From an uncultured Paracoccaceae bacterium (GTDB taxonomy: Bacteria; Pseudomonadota; Alphaproteobacteria; Rhodobacterales; Rhodobacteraceae), in NCBI GenBank assembly GCA_947495795.1, contig CANMAI010000003.1, positions 124,001 through 188,000 of the forward strand: a stretch of 64,000 bases of DNA. Reading direction: 5' to 3'. Positions 9,316-22,242 of the stretch are shown here, in pieces. Each line of letters begins with the position of its first letter. Position 1 is the stretch's first letter. The position numbers and the translations under genes were made by a program. The notes beneath the pieces are model-generated. The model did no database searches, had not been told where the DNA came from, and saw only the letters and a list, made by a program, of their open reading frames with translations.

Positions 9316-10707
9316 TCAGCAGGATGGCACGTTCACCGCGAGGCCGCCGAGTGATGTTTCCTTGTACTTTTCGTCCATGTCGCGGCCCGTTTCCGCCATT
9401 GTCTTGATGCAGGCATCAAGGCTGACAAGGTGTGTTCCGTCGCCGCGCAGGGCCAGCGATGCGGCAGAGACGGCCTTGATTGCGCCAAGCCCGTTGCGTT
9501 CGATACAGGGGGCCTGAACGAGGCCTTTGATCGGGTCGCAGGTCATGCCGAGATGGTGTTCGAGCGCGATTTCTGCTGCATTTTCCACTTGCTTCGGGGT
9601 GCCACCCAGCACGGCACAGAGCCCTGCGGCAGACATTGCGGCGGCGGAGCCGACCTCGCCCTGACATCCGACCTCTGCGCCGGAAATCGAGGCGTTGGAT
9701 TTGAGCAGGCCGCCGATGGCTGCGGCTGTCAGCAGGAAATCGGGGATCCGGTCGCGCGTGGCGCCGGGGACATGGTCGAGATAGTAGCGGAGCGTCGCGG
9801 GCAGCACGCCTGCGGCACCGTTGGTCGGGGCCGTGACAACCTGGCCGCCCGCCGCATTCACCTCGTTCACGGCCATCGCGTAAGCAGAGATCCAATCGTT
9901 GATCGTGTGGGGGGCTGCGAGGTTCTGCCCGTGTTCGGCTTGCAGGGCTTCATGGATGGCCTTTGCGCGCCTGCGCACATTCAGCCCGCCGGGAAGGATG
10001 CCATCTTCTTCGAGGCCGCGATCTATGCAATCGGACATGACTTGCCAGAGACGGTCCAGGCCTTCCGAGAGGCCCTTGCCGTGGCCGGTCGCCATTTCGT
10101 TCGCCCGTTTCAGTGCGGCGATGCTGAGGCCCGTTTTGGCGGCCATCTCAAGCATCTCATCTGCGGAATGGAAGGGGTAGGGGATATCGTCGGTGGTGGA
10201 TTCGGGCTCGGACGTGGCGAATTCGCGTTCGGTTTTGATGAAGCCACCGCCAACGGAATAATACGTCTCCTCCGCATAAAGATTGCCGGCGGCATCATAG
10301 GCGCGAAAGACGAGGCCATTGGTATGGCCAGGCAGCGGCGGGCCGTAATCGAAGATGATGTCTTCATCGGGCCGGAACGTAAGGGGTGCCAGTTTCTGCG
10401 GTGTGATGGTGCCGGATGTGCGGCACGCGGCTTCGGCGGCGGCAGCAGCCTTCGCGTCGAACGCATCGGGGCGAAAGCCACAAAGCCCGGCGATGACGGC
10501 CTTATCGGTGGCGTGGCCTTTGCCAGTGAAGGCGAGGGAGCCGTGGAGATGGCAGCGAAGGGCGGAGAGTTGGCCCGCGCCGGGGATGATATCCCTCCCT
10601 TCGCGAAGCAGATCGAGAAAGCGGGCGGCGGCCAGCATGGGGCCCATCGTATGGCTGGAGGACGGGCCGACGCCCACCTTGAAGATATCGAATATGCTGA
10701 GAAACAT
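9316..10707 (-). CDS. sdaA: L-serine ammonia-lyase (single-chain, Fe-S)
   Basis: Deaminates L-serine to pyruvate using an oxygen-sensitive 4Fe-4S cluster. The 463-residue length fits the fused alpha+beta form. The N-terminus [20 protein letters not shown] is the family signature, and cysteines in [14 protein letters not shown] and [19 protein letters not shown] are the expected cluster-associated residues. It is convergent with the thiamine pyrophosphokinase gene, with only about 11 bases between stops. The presence of serA and serC nearby means both serine synthesis and breakdown are encoded in the window. Confidence 0.96.
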   Translation of the reverse strand: MFLSIFDIFKVGVGPSSSHTMGPMLAAARFLDLLREGRDIIPGAGQLSALRCHLHGSLAFTGKGHATDKAVIAGLCGFRPDAFDAKAAAAAEAACRTSGTITPQKLAPLTFRPDEDIIFDYGPPLPGHTNGLVFRAYDAAGNLYAEETYYSVGGGFIKTEREFATSEPESTTDDIPYPFHSADEMLEMAAKTGLSIAALKRANEMATGHGKGLSEGLDRLWQVMSDCIDRGLEEDGILPGGLNVRRRAKAIHEALQAEHGQNLAAPHTINDWISAYAMAVNEVNAAGGQVVTAPTNGAAGVLPATLRYYLDHVPGATRDRIPDFLLTAAAIGGLLKSNASISGAEVGCQGEVGSAAAMSAAGLCAVLGGTPKQVENAAEIALEHHLGMTCDPIKGLVQAPCIERNGLGAIKAVSAASLALRGDGTHLVSLDACIKTMAETGRDMDEKYKETSLGGLAVNVPSC

Positions 10708-10901
10708 CGCTCGCGCCCTTCTGCCTACATGTCCCTGACGCTGCTATGCTATACGAATTCCGCGCGCAATCCGTTCTGCAGCGACGCTTTGATGTGCCCT
10801 GCGCGACGGGTGGGCAAAAACCCGCTCGCGGACGGGCCGGTTTCGGCCTATAAGCGGCGGAACGACTGACTCACTTCCGACCAAGACCGGAGATCCCCCT
10901 T

Positions 10902-11705
10902 ATGCTTGACCGATTGTCGCCGCCGGATCGCGCGAAGCTGATATCCGCATATCATGCGATGCAGTTCGTGGAAGACGAGATGCGGGTGGGGCTTGGCACG
11001 GGATCAACCGCCTCATGGCTGGTGAAGCTGTTGGGGGCGGAGCGGCATGTGTTCGGGATGAACATTCAATGCGTATCCACGTCCAGCCAGACCGAGGAAC
11101 TGGCCACGCGGATGGGCCTGCGGATGATGACCCTGGATCAGGCCGGATGGCTGGATCTGGTGATCGACGGAACAGATGAGTTCGATCCGCTTCTTTCGCT
11201 GATAAAGGGTGCGGGTGGTGCGCTGCTGCAGGAGAAGATCGTTGCCACGGCTTCGGACAGGATGGTGGTGATTGCCGACCCGACCAAGCAGGTGGAGCGG
11301 CTGGGAGCCTTTCCACTGCCCGTGGAGATCGTGCGGTTTGGGGCCGAAGTGACCAAGGGGCTAATCGAGGACAAGCTGGAAGGTCTGGATGTGGCTCGCC
11401 GGGCGACCCGCTGGCGCGGCAAGGATGGCAAGCAATATGTGACGGATGAGGGGCATTACCTTCTGGATCTGGAGCTTGGCGAGATCCGCGATGTCGATAC
11501 CCTGTCTCAGACATTGCTTGAATTGCCGGGTGTGGTGGAGACGGGTCTTTTTCTGGATATTGCGGATACAGTTGTTGTGGGTGCGGCCTCGGGCGAGGCG
11601 CGGCTGATTTTTGGGGATGACCCGGAAATGCTGGTCGATATCGCGGACTCAGAGCATTTCGATACGTTGATGATGCGTTTGGACGAGGCTGGAGAGCTGG
11701 AATGA
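10902..11705 (+). CDS. rpiA: Ribose-5-phosphate isomerase A
   Basis: Interconverts ribose 5-phosphate and ribulose 5-phosphate in the pentose phosphate pathway. The 267-residue protein contains GLGTGSTASW, the catalytic DGTDEFD and KGAGGALLQEK motifs, and VEIVRFG, all typical of RpiA. GGAGAT lies upstream of the ATG. It overlaps the glutathione reductase gene by four bases (ATGA), implying translational coupling; both link to NADPH/redox metabolism. Confidence 0.96.
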   Translation: MLDRLSPPDRAKLISAYHAMQFVEDEMRVGLGTGSTASWLVKLLGAERHVFGMNIQCVSTSSQTEELATRMGLRMMTLDQAGWLDLVIDGTDEFDPLLSLIKGAGGALLQEKIVATASDRMVVIADPTKQVERLGAFPLPVEIVRFGAEVTKGLIEDKLEGLDVARRATRWRGKDGKQYVTDEGHYLLDLELGEIRDVDTLSQTLLELPGVVETGLFLDIADTVVVGAASGEARLIFGDDPEMLVDIADSEHFDTLMMRLDEAGELE

Positions 11706-13057
11706 GTGACTTTGATTACGATCTCTTTGTGATCGGCGGCGGCTCCGGCGGAGTGCGGGCGGCGCGCTGGTCTGCCATGGCGGGTGCCAAGGTGGGGCTT
11801 TGCGAGGAGTATCGCTATGGCGGCACCTGCGTGATCCGGGGCTGTGTGCCGAAGAAACTCATGGTATTCGCCTCCTCCTTTTCCGAGGCGGCGGAGGATG
11901 CGGAGGGTTTTGGCTGGACGATGAGTGCGCGGAGCTTCGACTGGAACTGGTTCATTTCCAAGAAGGACAGCGAGATCGACCGGCTGGAAGAGATCTATGC
12001 CAAGAACCTTGAGGCGGCGGGTGTGGAGATCCGCAAGGCGCGGGGCGTGCTGAAGGACCCGCATACGGTGGAGCTTTCGACGGGCGATGTGGTGACAGCC
12101 AAGCATATTCTGGTGGCCACGGGCGGTGCGCCCTTTGCGCCGGAGGTGCCGGGGGTTGAGCATACCATCAGTTCAAACGAGATATTTCATCTGAAAGAGC
12201 AACCCAAGCGGATGCTGATTGTGGGCGGTGGTTACATTGCCTGCGAGTTTGCGGGCATCATGAACGGGCTGGGCACGAAGGTGACGCAGTTTTACCGAGG
12301 GGCGCAGATTTTGCGCGGTTTCGACGATGAGGTGCGAGGGCATATCGCCGAGGAGATGCGCAAGAAGGGAATTGATCTTCACGTGGGCCGCGATGTGATG
12401 AGCATCGAAAAGGTGGAGGGTGGGCTGAAGGTGAAATGCACCGATGGCACCTTCTCCGAGCATGATGTGATCCTCTATGCCACCGGGCGTAAGCCCTTGA
12501 CGGCGGGCATGGGGCTGGAAGAACTGGGTGTGAAGCTGGACAGAAATGGTGCCATTGAAGTGGATCAGTTCAGCCAGACAGCGGTGCCTTCGATTTTTGC
12601 GGTTGGCGATGTGACGGACAGGGTGAACCTGACGCCTGTGGCCATCCGCGAAGGGATGGCGTTTGCTGAGACGGTGTTCAAGGCCAATCCGACACCCGTG
12701 GATCACGCGCTGATCCCCACAGCCGTGTTCACGCAGCCCGAGATCGGGACGATTGGCCTGAGCCAGGAAGAGGCGCGTGAGGATCACGAGATCGAGGTAT
12801 ATCGCTCCACGTTCCGGCCGATGTTCCACGCTTTTGCGGACCGAGACCAGCGGATGCTGATGAAGCTGATTGTGGACAAACCGACGCAGAAGGTGCTGGG
12901 TGTGCATATCGTGGGGCCTGCGGCGGGTGAGATGATCCAGATGGTGGGGATCGCTGTAAAAATGGGTGCGACCAAGCAGGACTTTGACCGCACAATGGCG
13001 GTGCACCCCACGGCGGCTGAAGAACTCGTGACCATGAGGGACCCGGTTCCGGGCTGA
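11702..13057 (+). CDS. gor: Glutathione-disulfide reductase
   Basis: FAD enzyme that reduces glutathione disulfide with NADPH. At 451 residues it is full length. It shows the FAD-binding FVIGGGSGGVRAA near the N-terminus, the redox-active disulfide in GGTCVIRGCVPKKLM, the NAD(P)-binding GGGYIACEFAG near residue 175, and the C-terminal HPTAAEEL with the catalytic His. It is translationally coupled to rpiA. Confidence 0.95.
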   Translation: MSDFDYDLFVIGGGSGGVRAARWSAMAGAKVGLCEEYRYGGTCVIRGCVPKKLMVFASSFSEAAEDAEGFGWTMSARSFDWNWFISKKDSEIDRLEEIYAKNLEAAGVEIRKARGVLKDPHTVELSTGDVVTAKHILVATGGAPFAPEVPGVEHTISSNEIFHLKEQPKRMLIVGGGYIACEFAGIMNGLGTKVTQFYRGAQILRGFDDEVRGHIAEEMRKKGIDLHVGRDVMSIEKVEGGLKVKCTDGTFSEHDVILYATGRKPLTAGMGLEELGVKLDRNGAIEVDQFSQTAVPSIFAVGDVTDRVNLTPVAIREGMAFAETVFKANPTPVDHALIPTAVFTQPEIGTIGLSQEEAREDHEIEVYRSTFRPMFHAFADRDQRMLMKLIVDKPTQKVLGVHIVGPAAGEMIQMVGIAVKMGATKQDFDRTMAVHPTAAEELVTMRDPVPG

Positions 13058-13147
13058 GTTTCGACGCTTGGATCTTGAATTATGTGCTGAGATCAACAGG
13101 TAATGGTTCAGCATGCGACATAACTAACAAAAGGGAACAACAGGCGA

Positions 13148-14335
13148 ATGCCACATTCCAATAACTCGGGCGGCCCATGGGGCGGCGGCGGCGGCAAAAA
13201 GGGCGGAGGCGGCGGCGACGATGACGGCGGCCGCGGCCCTTGGGGCGGCAATGGTGGAGATGATCGCGGGCGCGGCGGAGGCGGCGGTGGCCGTGGGCCG
13301 GGCGGCGGCGGGCAGGGCCCCGATATCGACGAGATCGTGCGCAAGGGCCAGGAGCAACTGCGCGTTCTGATGGGCGGCCGCGGTGGCGGCGGCTCTGGCG
13401 GCGGCGGATTTGAGGGCATCGGCAAAGGCGGAGCTATTCTGATCGGGCTGGCGCTAATCGGTGCTTGGCTTTTGATTTCCTTTTATACCGTGAAGCCGCA
13501 GGAACGCTCGGTCGAGTTGTTCTTCGGAAGTTATTACAAGACCGGTCAGCCGGGGCTTAACTTCGCGCCATGGCCCGTTGTGACCCGCCAGATTGTGAAC
13601 GTAACGGGGGAGCGGCCGGTACGCATCGGCTCTACCGGTCGCGGCACGGAAGGGCTGATGCTGACGGGTGATGAGAATGTGGTGGATATCGGGTTTGATG
13701 TGGTCTGGAACATTGCCAGTCCGCAGGATTACCTTTTCAATCTGCGTGATCCGGATACGACCATCGGTGACGTGGCGGAATCGGCAATGCGTGAGGTTAT
13801 CAGCCGTTCCGACCTTGCACCTGTACTGAACAGGGACAGGGGCGCCATTGCAGACGAAGTGCAATCGCTGGTTCAGGATACGCTGGACAGCTACGGCGCA
13901 GGCGTGAACATTGTGCGTGTCAACTTTCAGGATGCAGACCCGCCCCAGCAGGTTATCGAAGCGTTTCTTGACGTTCAGGCGGCTGAGCAGGAGCGGACAC
14001 GGCTTCAGAACCAGGCGGATGCGAACGCCAACCGTGCGCTTGCCGAAGCCCGTGGTCAATCTGCACAGCTTTTGCAGGAAGCAGAGGCATATCGTGCGCA
14101 GGTTGTGAACGAGGCAACAGGCGAAGCGAGCCGGTTTATTGCTGTTTACGATGAATATGCGAAAGCATCTGAAGTGACGCGCAAGCGGCTTTATCTGGAG
14201 ACGATGGAGCGGGTTTTGGGCCGTGTGGACAAGATCATCATTGATGAAGGGGCCACCGGGGCCGGGCAGGGCGTAGTGCCTTATCTGCCTCTGAATGAGC
14301 TGCGTCGCAGTGCTACGGGAGGAGCCAGCCAATGA
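13148..14335 (+). CDS. hflK: HflK subunit of the FtsH-associated membrane protease modulator
   Basis: SPFH/band-7 protein that with HflC forms a membrane complex around the FtsH protease. Of 395 residues, roughly the first 95 are extremely rich in glycine and basic residues, as in other HflK N-termini. A single membrane helix follows (about residues 96-117, ILIGLALIGAWLLISFYTV). The band-7 domain starts with KPQERSVELFFG and ends in an alanine/glutamate-rich helical region. It overlaps hflC by four bases. Confidence 0.94.
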   Translation: MPHSNNSGGPWGGGGGKKGGGGGDDDGGRGPWGGNGGDDRGRGGGGGGRGPGGGGQGPDIDEIVRKGQEQLRVLMGGRGGGGSGGGGFEGIGKGGAILIGLALIGAWLLISFYTVKPQERSVELFFGSYYKTGQPGLNFAPWPVVTRQIVNVTGERPVRIGSTGRGTEGLMLTGDENVVDIGFDVVWNIASPQDYLFNLRDPDTTIGDVAESAMREVISRSDLAPVLNRDRGAIADEVQSLVQDTLDSYGAGVNIVRVNFQDADPPQQVIEAFLDVQAAEQERTRLQNQADANANRALAEARGQSAQLLQEAEAYRAQVVNEATGEASRFIAVYDEYAKASEVTRKRLYLETMERVLGRVDKIIIDEGATGAGQGVVPYLPLNELRRSATGGASQ

Positions 14336-15216
14336 GCCGTCTCATGATTTTACTGGTTGTGCTGCTTCTGGCGCTGGTCACACTGATGTCCTCTATCTTC
14401 ATCGTGGATGAGCGCCAGAAGGTGCTGGTGATGCAGTTTGGCCAGATCCGCGATGTCAAACAGAATCCGGGTGTCGCGTTCAAGGTGCCGTTTCTTCAGA
14501 ACCTTGTGCGATATGACGACCGGATCCAATCTCTCGACACGCCCGAACAGGAAGTGACGCCGCTGGATGATCGCCGGCTGCGTGTGGATGCTTTTGCGCG
14601 GTGGCGGATCGACGATGTTGTGCGCTTCCGGGAGGCTGTTGAAGGGGACTTCGTGATTGCCGAGAACCGCCTCAGCACCATTCTGACGTCTCAGATAAGG
14701 GAAGTGCTCGGCTCTGTCAGCTCCAACGACATTCTTTCGGAAGACCGCGTGGGCCTGATGAACCGTATTCGCGATGCTGCGATCCTGAGGGCGCGCGCCT
14801 TCGGGGTGGAGGTGATCGATGTGCGGATCAAGCGAACGGAGCTGCCCGAGGCCAACCTTCAGGAGACCTTCCTGCGGATGGAAACGGAGCGTGCGCGGGA
14901 AGCGGAAGACGAGCGGGCGCGGGGCCGTGAGGCCGCGCAGCGTGTTGAGGCTCAGGCCAACAGAACGGCTGTGGAGCTGGTATCCGAAGCGCAGCGAGAT
15001 AGTGATATCATACGCGGTGAGGCGGATGCCGCGCGAAACTCGATCTTTGCCGAGGCTTTTGGCCGTGATCCCGAGTTCTTCGCGTTCTATCGCTCGCTCA
15101 GTGCATATGAGGCCGCCTTGCAGGGTGGCAACTCGACGATGGTGATCTCTCCTGACAGCGAGTTCTTCGATTACCTGAAGTCGGATCAGGCGCAGCCTTC
15201 GCCTCGTGACAACTGA
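14332..15216 (+). CDS. hflC: HflC subunit of the FtsH-associated membrane protease modulator
   Basis: Band-7/SPFH partner of HflK, 294 residues. It has an N-terminal membrane anchor (about residues 3-22), then FIVDERQKVLVMQFGQI, a standard HflC opening, and a long charged coiled-coil region (ETERAREAEDERARGREAAQ) near residues 180-225. The FFAFYRSLSAYEAAL segment near the end is also conserved in HflC. It is coupled to hflK upstream (ATGA) and overlaps the DUF2065 gene downstream. Confidence 0.95.
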   Translation: MSRLMILLVVLLLALVTLMSSIFIVDERQKVLVMQFGQIRDVKQNPGVAFKVPFLQNLVRYDDRIQSLDTPEQEVTPLDDRRLRVDAFARWRIDDVVRFREAVEGDFVIAENRLSTILTSQIREVLGSVSSNDILSEDRVGLMNRIRDAAILRARAFGVEVIDVRIKRTELPEANLQETFLRMETERAREAEDERARGREAAQRVEAQANRTAVELVSEAQRDSDIIRGEADAARNSIFAEAFGRDPEFFAFYRSLSAYEAALQGGNSTMVISPDSEFFDYLKSDQAQPSPRDN

Positions 15217-15397
15217 GGACATCATTTTCGGCCTCGCTTTCGTGGCCATTGTGGAGGGGCTGGTGCTTGCGCTGGCCCCTTCGCGTTTTGGAGAAATGCT
15301 GCGCAAGCTTGATGATATCCCGCTTGAGACGCGGCGGATGCTGGGGCTGAGCGTGGTTGCGTTTGGCATTCTTGTGCTGTGGTTTTTGCGCGCCTGA
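15206..15397 (+). CDS. DUF2065 small membrane protein
   Basis: A 63-residue protein starting with GTG inside the end of hflC (11-base overlap). It has two hydrophobic segments, about residues 6-26 and 44-62, separated by the polar stretch LRKLDDIPLETRRM. The length, sequence and position directly after hflC match DUF2065, commonly found in the hflK-hflC locus. Its function is unknown; the conserved position suggests a role near the HflKC/FtsH complex. Confidence 0.85.
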   Translation: MTTEDIIFGLAFVAIVEGLVLALAPSRFGEMLRKLDDIPLETRRMLGLSVVAFGILVLWFLRA

Positions 15398-15536
15398 CTT
15401 GCGGCGCTGGCGCAGTGCGCCTATTTCTGAACAAAAGGTGAGTGGTGAATTTGAGGGCGGGCCTTGCTTTGGCCGCCATTTCACCCATCATCAGGCGGGT
15501 TCGCCCGATGAGAGCGGTAGCGCAGGAGGATAGAGT

Positions 15537-17006
15537 TTGACCAAGGTAAAAGCCATCGCACGGAGCGTTCCCGACAGACGCCCTGCAGGTACGGCGTTCA
15601 TGGTGTTGATCGGGGCGCTGGTGCTTGTGCTGACAACACCTGCGATATCGCGCGGGGCACCGGAGAGTTTTGCGGATCTGGCGCAGGAGCTGAGCCCTTC
15701 CGTCGTGAATATCACGACGACGACCACGGTAACGGCCTCGGCCGGGCCGCGCCCGATGATTCCGGAGGGATCACCGCTGGAGGATTTCTTCAACGATTTC
15801 ATGGATCGTGGCGGCCCTAACCAGCGTGAGCGGCGCGGCTCGGCGCTCGGCTCCGGATTTGTGATCTCGGCTGATGGCTATATCGTGACGAACAACCACG
15901 TGATCGAAAGCGCCGACGAGATCATGATAGAGTTCTTCAATGGTGCCGGCGAGCTGCCGGCGGAACTGATCGGAACGGATCCGCGCACGGATATAGCACT
16001 ACTGAAAGTGGACCCGGAGGCCCCTCTGCCATTTGTGGCCTTTGGCGACAGTGATGTGGCCCGTGTAGGCGACTGGGTTTTGGCGATCGGCAACCCGCTG
16101 GGGCAGGGGTTTTCGGTGAGTGCGGGGATCATCTCGGCGCGCAACCGCTCCTTGCAGGGCGCTTACGACGATTTCATCCAGACGGATGCAGCGATTAACC
16201 GCGGGAACTCGGGCGGGCCGCTCTTTAACATGGACGGTGAGGTGATCGGTGTGAACACGGCGATCCTCAGCCCCAATGGCGGCTCCATCGGGATCGGATT
16301 TTCCATGTCCGCCGCTGTGGTGACGCGCGTGGTCGAGCAGTTGCAGGAGTTCGGCGAGACGCGGCGCGGCTGGCTGGGCGTGAGTATTCAGAACCTCACA
16401 CCGGATGTTTCCGAAGCGCTTGGCCTTGATAGCGAGGAAGGTGCCCTGGTGACGGATGTGCCCGACGGCCCGGCCAAGGAAGGCGGTATGCTTTCGGGCG
16501 ACGTTATCCTGAGCTTCGATGGCAAGGACGTGGCCGATACGCGCGAGTTGGTGCGTATGGTTGGCGAAACGGACGTTGGCAAGACGGTGCGTGTGCTGGT
16601 CTTTCGCGAAGACGGAACACAGACATTGCGGGTGACGCTTGGCCGCCGTGAAAGCGCTGAGGCAGATGCTGGTGAGAGCGGCGATGAAGGTGTGGAAGCG
16701 CCAACCGATCTGGACGTTCTGGGCATGAGCCTTGCACCGCTGACGGATGATCTGCGCGAGCAGTTCGATATCGGTGAGAAGGAGCGCGGGGTTGTGATTG
16801 CCAGTGTGGAAGAGGGCAGTGAAGCGCATTCCAAGGGTATCCGTGCAGGAGACCTGATCACGGAGATCGGGCAGACCACCGTTGGCACGCCGAAGGATGT
16901 GTCGGACGGCTTCAAGGCTGCGGCGGAGGCAGGGCGAAAATCCGTGCTGCTTTTGATCCGCAAGGAAGGTCAGCCACGCTTTGTGGCGCTTTCGCCGGTG
17001 GAGTGA
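15537..17006 (+). CDS. Do-like periplasmic serine protease (DegP/HtrA family)
   Basis: Periplasmic protease/chaperone of about 489 residues. The start is TTG at 15537: AGGAGG at 15523-15528 sits at ideal spacing and a stop codon lies just upstream, while the next ATG (15600) has no such site. After a signal/anchor helix (about residues 20-40) come the triad motifs NNHVIES (His), TDIALLKV (Asp) and GNSGGPLF (Ser), followed by two PDZ domains, the second near GVVIASVEEGSEAHSKGIRA (residue about 420). It closes the hflK-hflC-DUF2065 run, a common alphaproteobacterial order. Confidence 0.93.
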   Translation: MTKVKAIARSVPDRRPAGTAFMVLIGALVLVLTTPAISRGAPESFADLAQELSPSVVNITTTTTVTASAGPRPMIPEGSPLEDFFNDFMDRGGPNQRERRGSALGSGFVISADGYIVTNNHVIESADEIMIEFFNGAGELPAELIGTDPRTDIALLKVDPEAPLPFVAFGDSDVARVGDWVLAIGNPLGQGFSVSAGIISARNRSLQGAYDDFIQTDAAINRGNSGGPLFNMDGEVIGVNTAILSPNGGSIGIGFSMSAAVVTRVVEQLQEFGETRRGWLGVSIQNLTPDVSEALGLDSEEGALVTDVPDGPAKEGGMLSGDVILSFDGKDVADTRELVRMVGETDVGKTVRVLVFREDGTQTLRVTLGRRESAEADAGESGDEGVEAPTDLDVLGMSLAPLTDDLREQFDIGEKERGVVIASVEEGSEAHSKGIRAGDLITEIGQTTVGTPKDVSDGFKAAAEAGRKSVLLLIRKEGQPRFVALSPVE

Positions 17007-17050
17007 CGTGGCTCTCTCTGGCCTTTGAGGTGAAACGCTGTGAATAAACC

Positions 17051-17090
17051 GGGGGCGCTGTCTTACGACCGCGCCCCCTCTTTCTGTTCT
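17051..17090 (+). terminator. Rho-independent terminator after the degP-like gene
   Basis: GGGGGCGC (17051-17058) pairs with GCGCCCCC (17071-17078) around a 12-base loop, followed by the T-rich TCTTTCTGTTCTT. Its position 45 bases after the protease stop fits termination of the hflK operon. Confidence 0.75.
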
Positions 17091-17141
17091 TAAAACGCGA
17101 TACGATCCTCGATGGATGCGAAGCGTTGTAGCTTGGGGCCA

Positions 17142-20194
<3,053 letters not shown>

Positions 20195-20200
20195 GGCATG

Positions 20201-20273
20201 CCCCGCCGCGCTCCGCTCCGGATGTGGCGCCCACCCGCCCGCCCCGCCACATCCGGAGCGGAGCGCGGCGGGG
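20201..20273. repeat. Long intergenic hairpin D (28-bp perfect arms, C-rich loop)
   Basis: Arms 20201-20228 and 20246-20273 are perfectly complementary over 28 bp. The loop (20229-20245) is GCCCACCCGCCCGCCCC. It lies between two convergent genes and could act as a bidirectional terminator, though neither side has a T-tract. Confidence 0.9.
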
Positions 20274-20283
20274 GCGGTTGGCA

Positions 20284-21549
20284 TCAGAGGGCGCGCCAGC
20301 CGATATCCTTGCGCCAGAACGCGCCGTCCCACTTGATCGCATCAACTGTTTGATATGCACGATCCCGCGCGGCGCTGAGGCTTTCGGCGCGGGCCGTGGC
20401 AGCGAGAACGCGACCGCCCTGGTTCGTGATCTCACCAGCTTCGTTCAGGCCGGTGCCTGCGTGGAAGACCATCTGGTTTGACGTCTCTCCAATCCCCTCC
20501 AGGCCGGTGATGACAGCGCCCTTTTTATACGCGCTCGGGTAGCCGGATGACGCCATGACGACGGCGAGGGCATGATCATCGGCCCATTGCACGCGTGCTT
20601 CGGCCAGGTTGCCCTTGGCAGCTGCGAGCAGGAGATCGAGGATTTGTGCGCCGAGGCGCATCATCAGGGGTTGGCATTCGGGATCGCCGAAACGAACGTT
20701 GTATTCCACAAGGCTGGGCGCGCCATCCCGGATCATCAGGCCTGCGAAAAGGACGCCCTGAAAGGGTGTCCCACGACTGGCCATCTCTGCCAGTGTGGGC
20801 TCTATGATCTCTGTCATTGTGCGCTGGACCAGCGCGTCTGTCATGATCGGTGCCGGGGAGTAGGCGCCCATGCCGCCTGTATTGGGGCCCTCATCACCAT
20901 CGAAGGCGCGTTTGTGATCCTGTGCTGTGCCGAGGGGGAGGGCGGTTTTGCCATCGGAGAGCACGAAGAAGGATGCTTCCTCGCCTTCGAGGAAGGCTTC
21001 GATCACCACTTCGGCACCGGATGCGCCAAAAACGCCTGCGAATATATCCTCCAGTGCCGTGTTTGCTGTGGCGAGATCCATCGCGACCGTGACGCCCTTG
21101 CCTGCGGCGAGGCCATCGGCCTTGATTACGATGGGAGCACCCTGTTCCGCCACATAGGCTTTCGCGGGAGCAAGTTGCGTGAAGCGGGCATAGGCGGCTG
21201 TGGGGGCGCCGGAGGCATCGCAAACCTCCTTGGTGAAGGCCTTTGAGGCTTCGAGCTGTGCGGCTGCCTTGCCGGGCCCGAAGGTGAGAAAGCCTGCGGC
21301 GCGAAGATCATCGGCCACACCTGCTGCGAGCGGGGCTTCGGGGCCGATCACCACGAAATCGATCTTATGTGCCTTTGCCGCGGCCACCACGGCTGCGCCA
21401 TCCTCGATGTCGAGGGGGATGCAGGTGCCGATTTCGGCGATGCCTGGATTGCCCGGAGCTGCGATGATCCGATCGCATTTAGGGTTTTGCGCGATTGCCC
21501 AGGCGAGGCTGTGTTCGCGGGCGCCGCTGCCGAGTATCAGGATGTTCAC
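20284..21549 (-). CDS. purD: Phosphoribosylamine-glycine ligase
   Basis: ATP-grasp enzyme of purine synthesis that forms glycinamide ribonucleotide. The 421-residue length is normal. MNILILGSGAREHSLAWA, PGNPGIAE, IKADGLAAGKGV, the GPNTGGMGAYSPAP segment and YNVRFGDPECQ are all diagnostic. It diverges from the GRDP-like gene, with only about 42 bases between the start codons. Confidence 0.97.
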   Translation of the reverse strand: MNILILGSGAREHSLAWAIAQNPKCDRIIAAPGNPGIAEIGTCIPLDIEDGAAVVAAAKAHKIDFVVIGPEAPLAAGVADDLRAAGFLTFGPGKAAAQLEASKAFTKEVCDASGAPTAAYARFTQLAPAKAYVAEQGAPIVIKADGLAAGKGVTVAMDLATANTALEDIFAGVFGASGAEVVIEAFLEGEEASFFVLSDGKTALPLGTAQDHKRAFDGDEGPNTGGMGAYSPAPIMTDALVQRTMTEIIEPTLAEMASRGTPFQGVLFAGLMIRDGAPSLVEYNVRFGDPECQPLMMRLGAQILDLLLAAAKGNLAEARVQWADDHALAVVMASSGYPSAYKKGAVITGLEGIGETSNQMVFHAGTGLNEAGEITNQGGRVLAATARAESLSAARDRAYQTVDAIKWDGAFWRKDIGWRAL

Positions 21550-21591
21550 AAATAGCCTCCGCTTTGCTAGCTTCGCACTGCTTAGGCAGAT

Positions 21592-22239
21592 GTGGTGCAG
21601 AGGGCAAGCGTGCAGGATCCGGATTTGTGGCAGCGGCTTCAGGCTTTCGAATTCGATGCTGATGATGCTGAAAAACCCTTCTCAGCGAAGCTTGCGGAGG
21701 AAGAGAAGTGGACGGAGGCGCATGCGCGCAACGTTATCGAGGAATATCGGCGATTTCTCTATCTTGCTGCGATCAGTGGGGAGCAGGCGACGCCTTCGGA
21801 GGACATTGATCGGGCATGGCATATGCATCTGAGCTACACACGCTCCTATTGGGAAGCGCTTTGCGATGGTGTGCTGGGGCGTCGGTTGCATCATGAGCCG
21901 AGCAAAGGGCCGCGTGAGAAGCAGCGCTTTGCCAGGCAGTATCGGGCGACACGCGCGCTTTATGCAGATGAGTTCGGGATGCGGGCGCCGGGGCATATCT
22001 GGCAGGGCGAGAGCGAGATTATTGCGATGCGCTGGGGCGGGAATGTTGTCGGTTTGGCCGGTGTTGGCCTGATCGCGCTGTGGTTTCTTGAGGCTGCGGG
22101 ACCGCTGAGCCGTTTCGGATATCCGATTCTGCTTGTTCTGGCTGTCGGTGGGGGCATCCTGTACATGCTGAACGCACCGCGCGGGCGGAGGAGCTCTGAC
22201 AGCGCCGATTGCGGCGGCGGCGGCTGCGGCGGGGATTGA
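21592..22239 (+). CDS. Glycine-rich-domain-protein-like membrane protein
   Basis: A 215-residue protein with a probable GTG start. The N-terminal half carries EDIDRAWHMHLSYTRSYWE, which resembles the conserved (D)xxWHxH...TRxYxxxC core of GRDP-like/TIGR04222-type proteins. Two hydrophobic helices follow (about residues 150-170 and 176-195), and the tail ends CGGGGCGGD, the Cys/Gly-rich ending seen in such membrane proteins. The function is unknown. It sits three bases upstream of xseA and is probably cotranscribed with it. Confidence 0.68.
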   Translation: MVQRASVQDPDLWQRLQAFEFDADDAEKPFSAKLAEEEKWTEAHARNVIEEYRRFLYLAAISGEQATPSEDIDRAWHMHLSYTRSYWEALCDGVLGRRLHHEPSKGPREKQRFARQYRATRALYADEFGMRAPGHIWQGESEIIAMRWGGNVVGLAGVGLIALWFLEAAGPLSRFGYPILLVLAVGGGILYMLNAPRGRRSSDSADCGGGGCGGD

Positions 22240-22242
22240 GCC

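Noticed and set aside
9430-10869. 479-codon plus-strand frame opposite sdaA
   Set aside because: It is the exact antisense of a full-length L-serine dehydratase and its translation has no family features; long antisense frames are common in GC-rich genes.
10708-10901. Possible leader peptide or riboswitch before rpiA
   Set aside because: A 25-codon frame exists but has no ribosome-binding site, and no known riboswitch fold was recognised.
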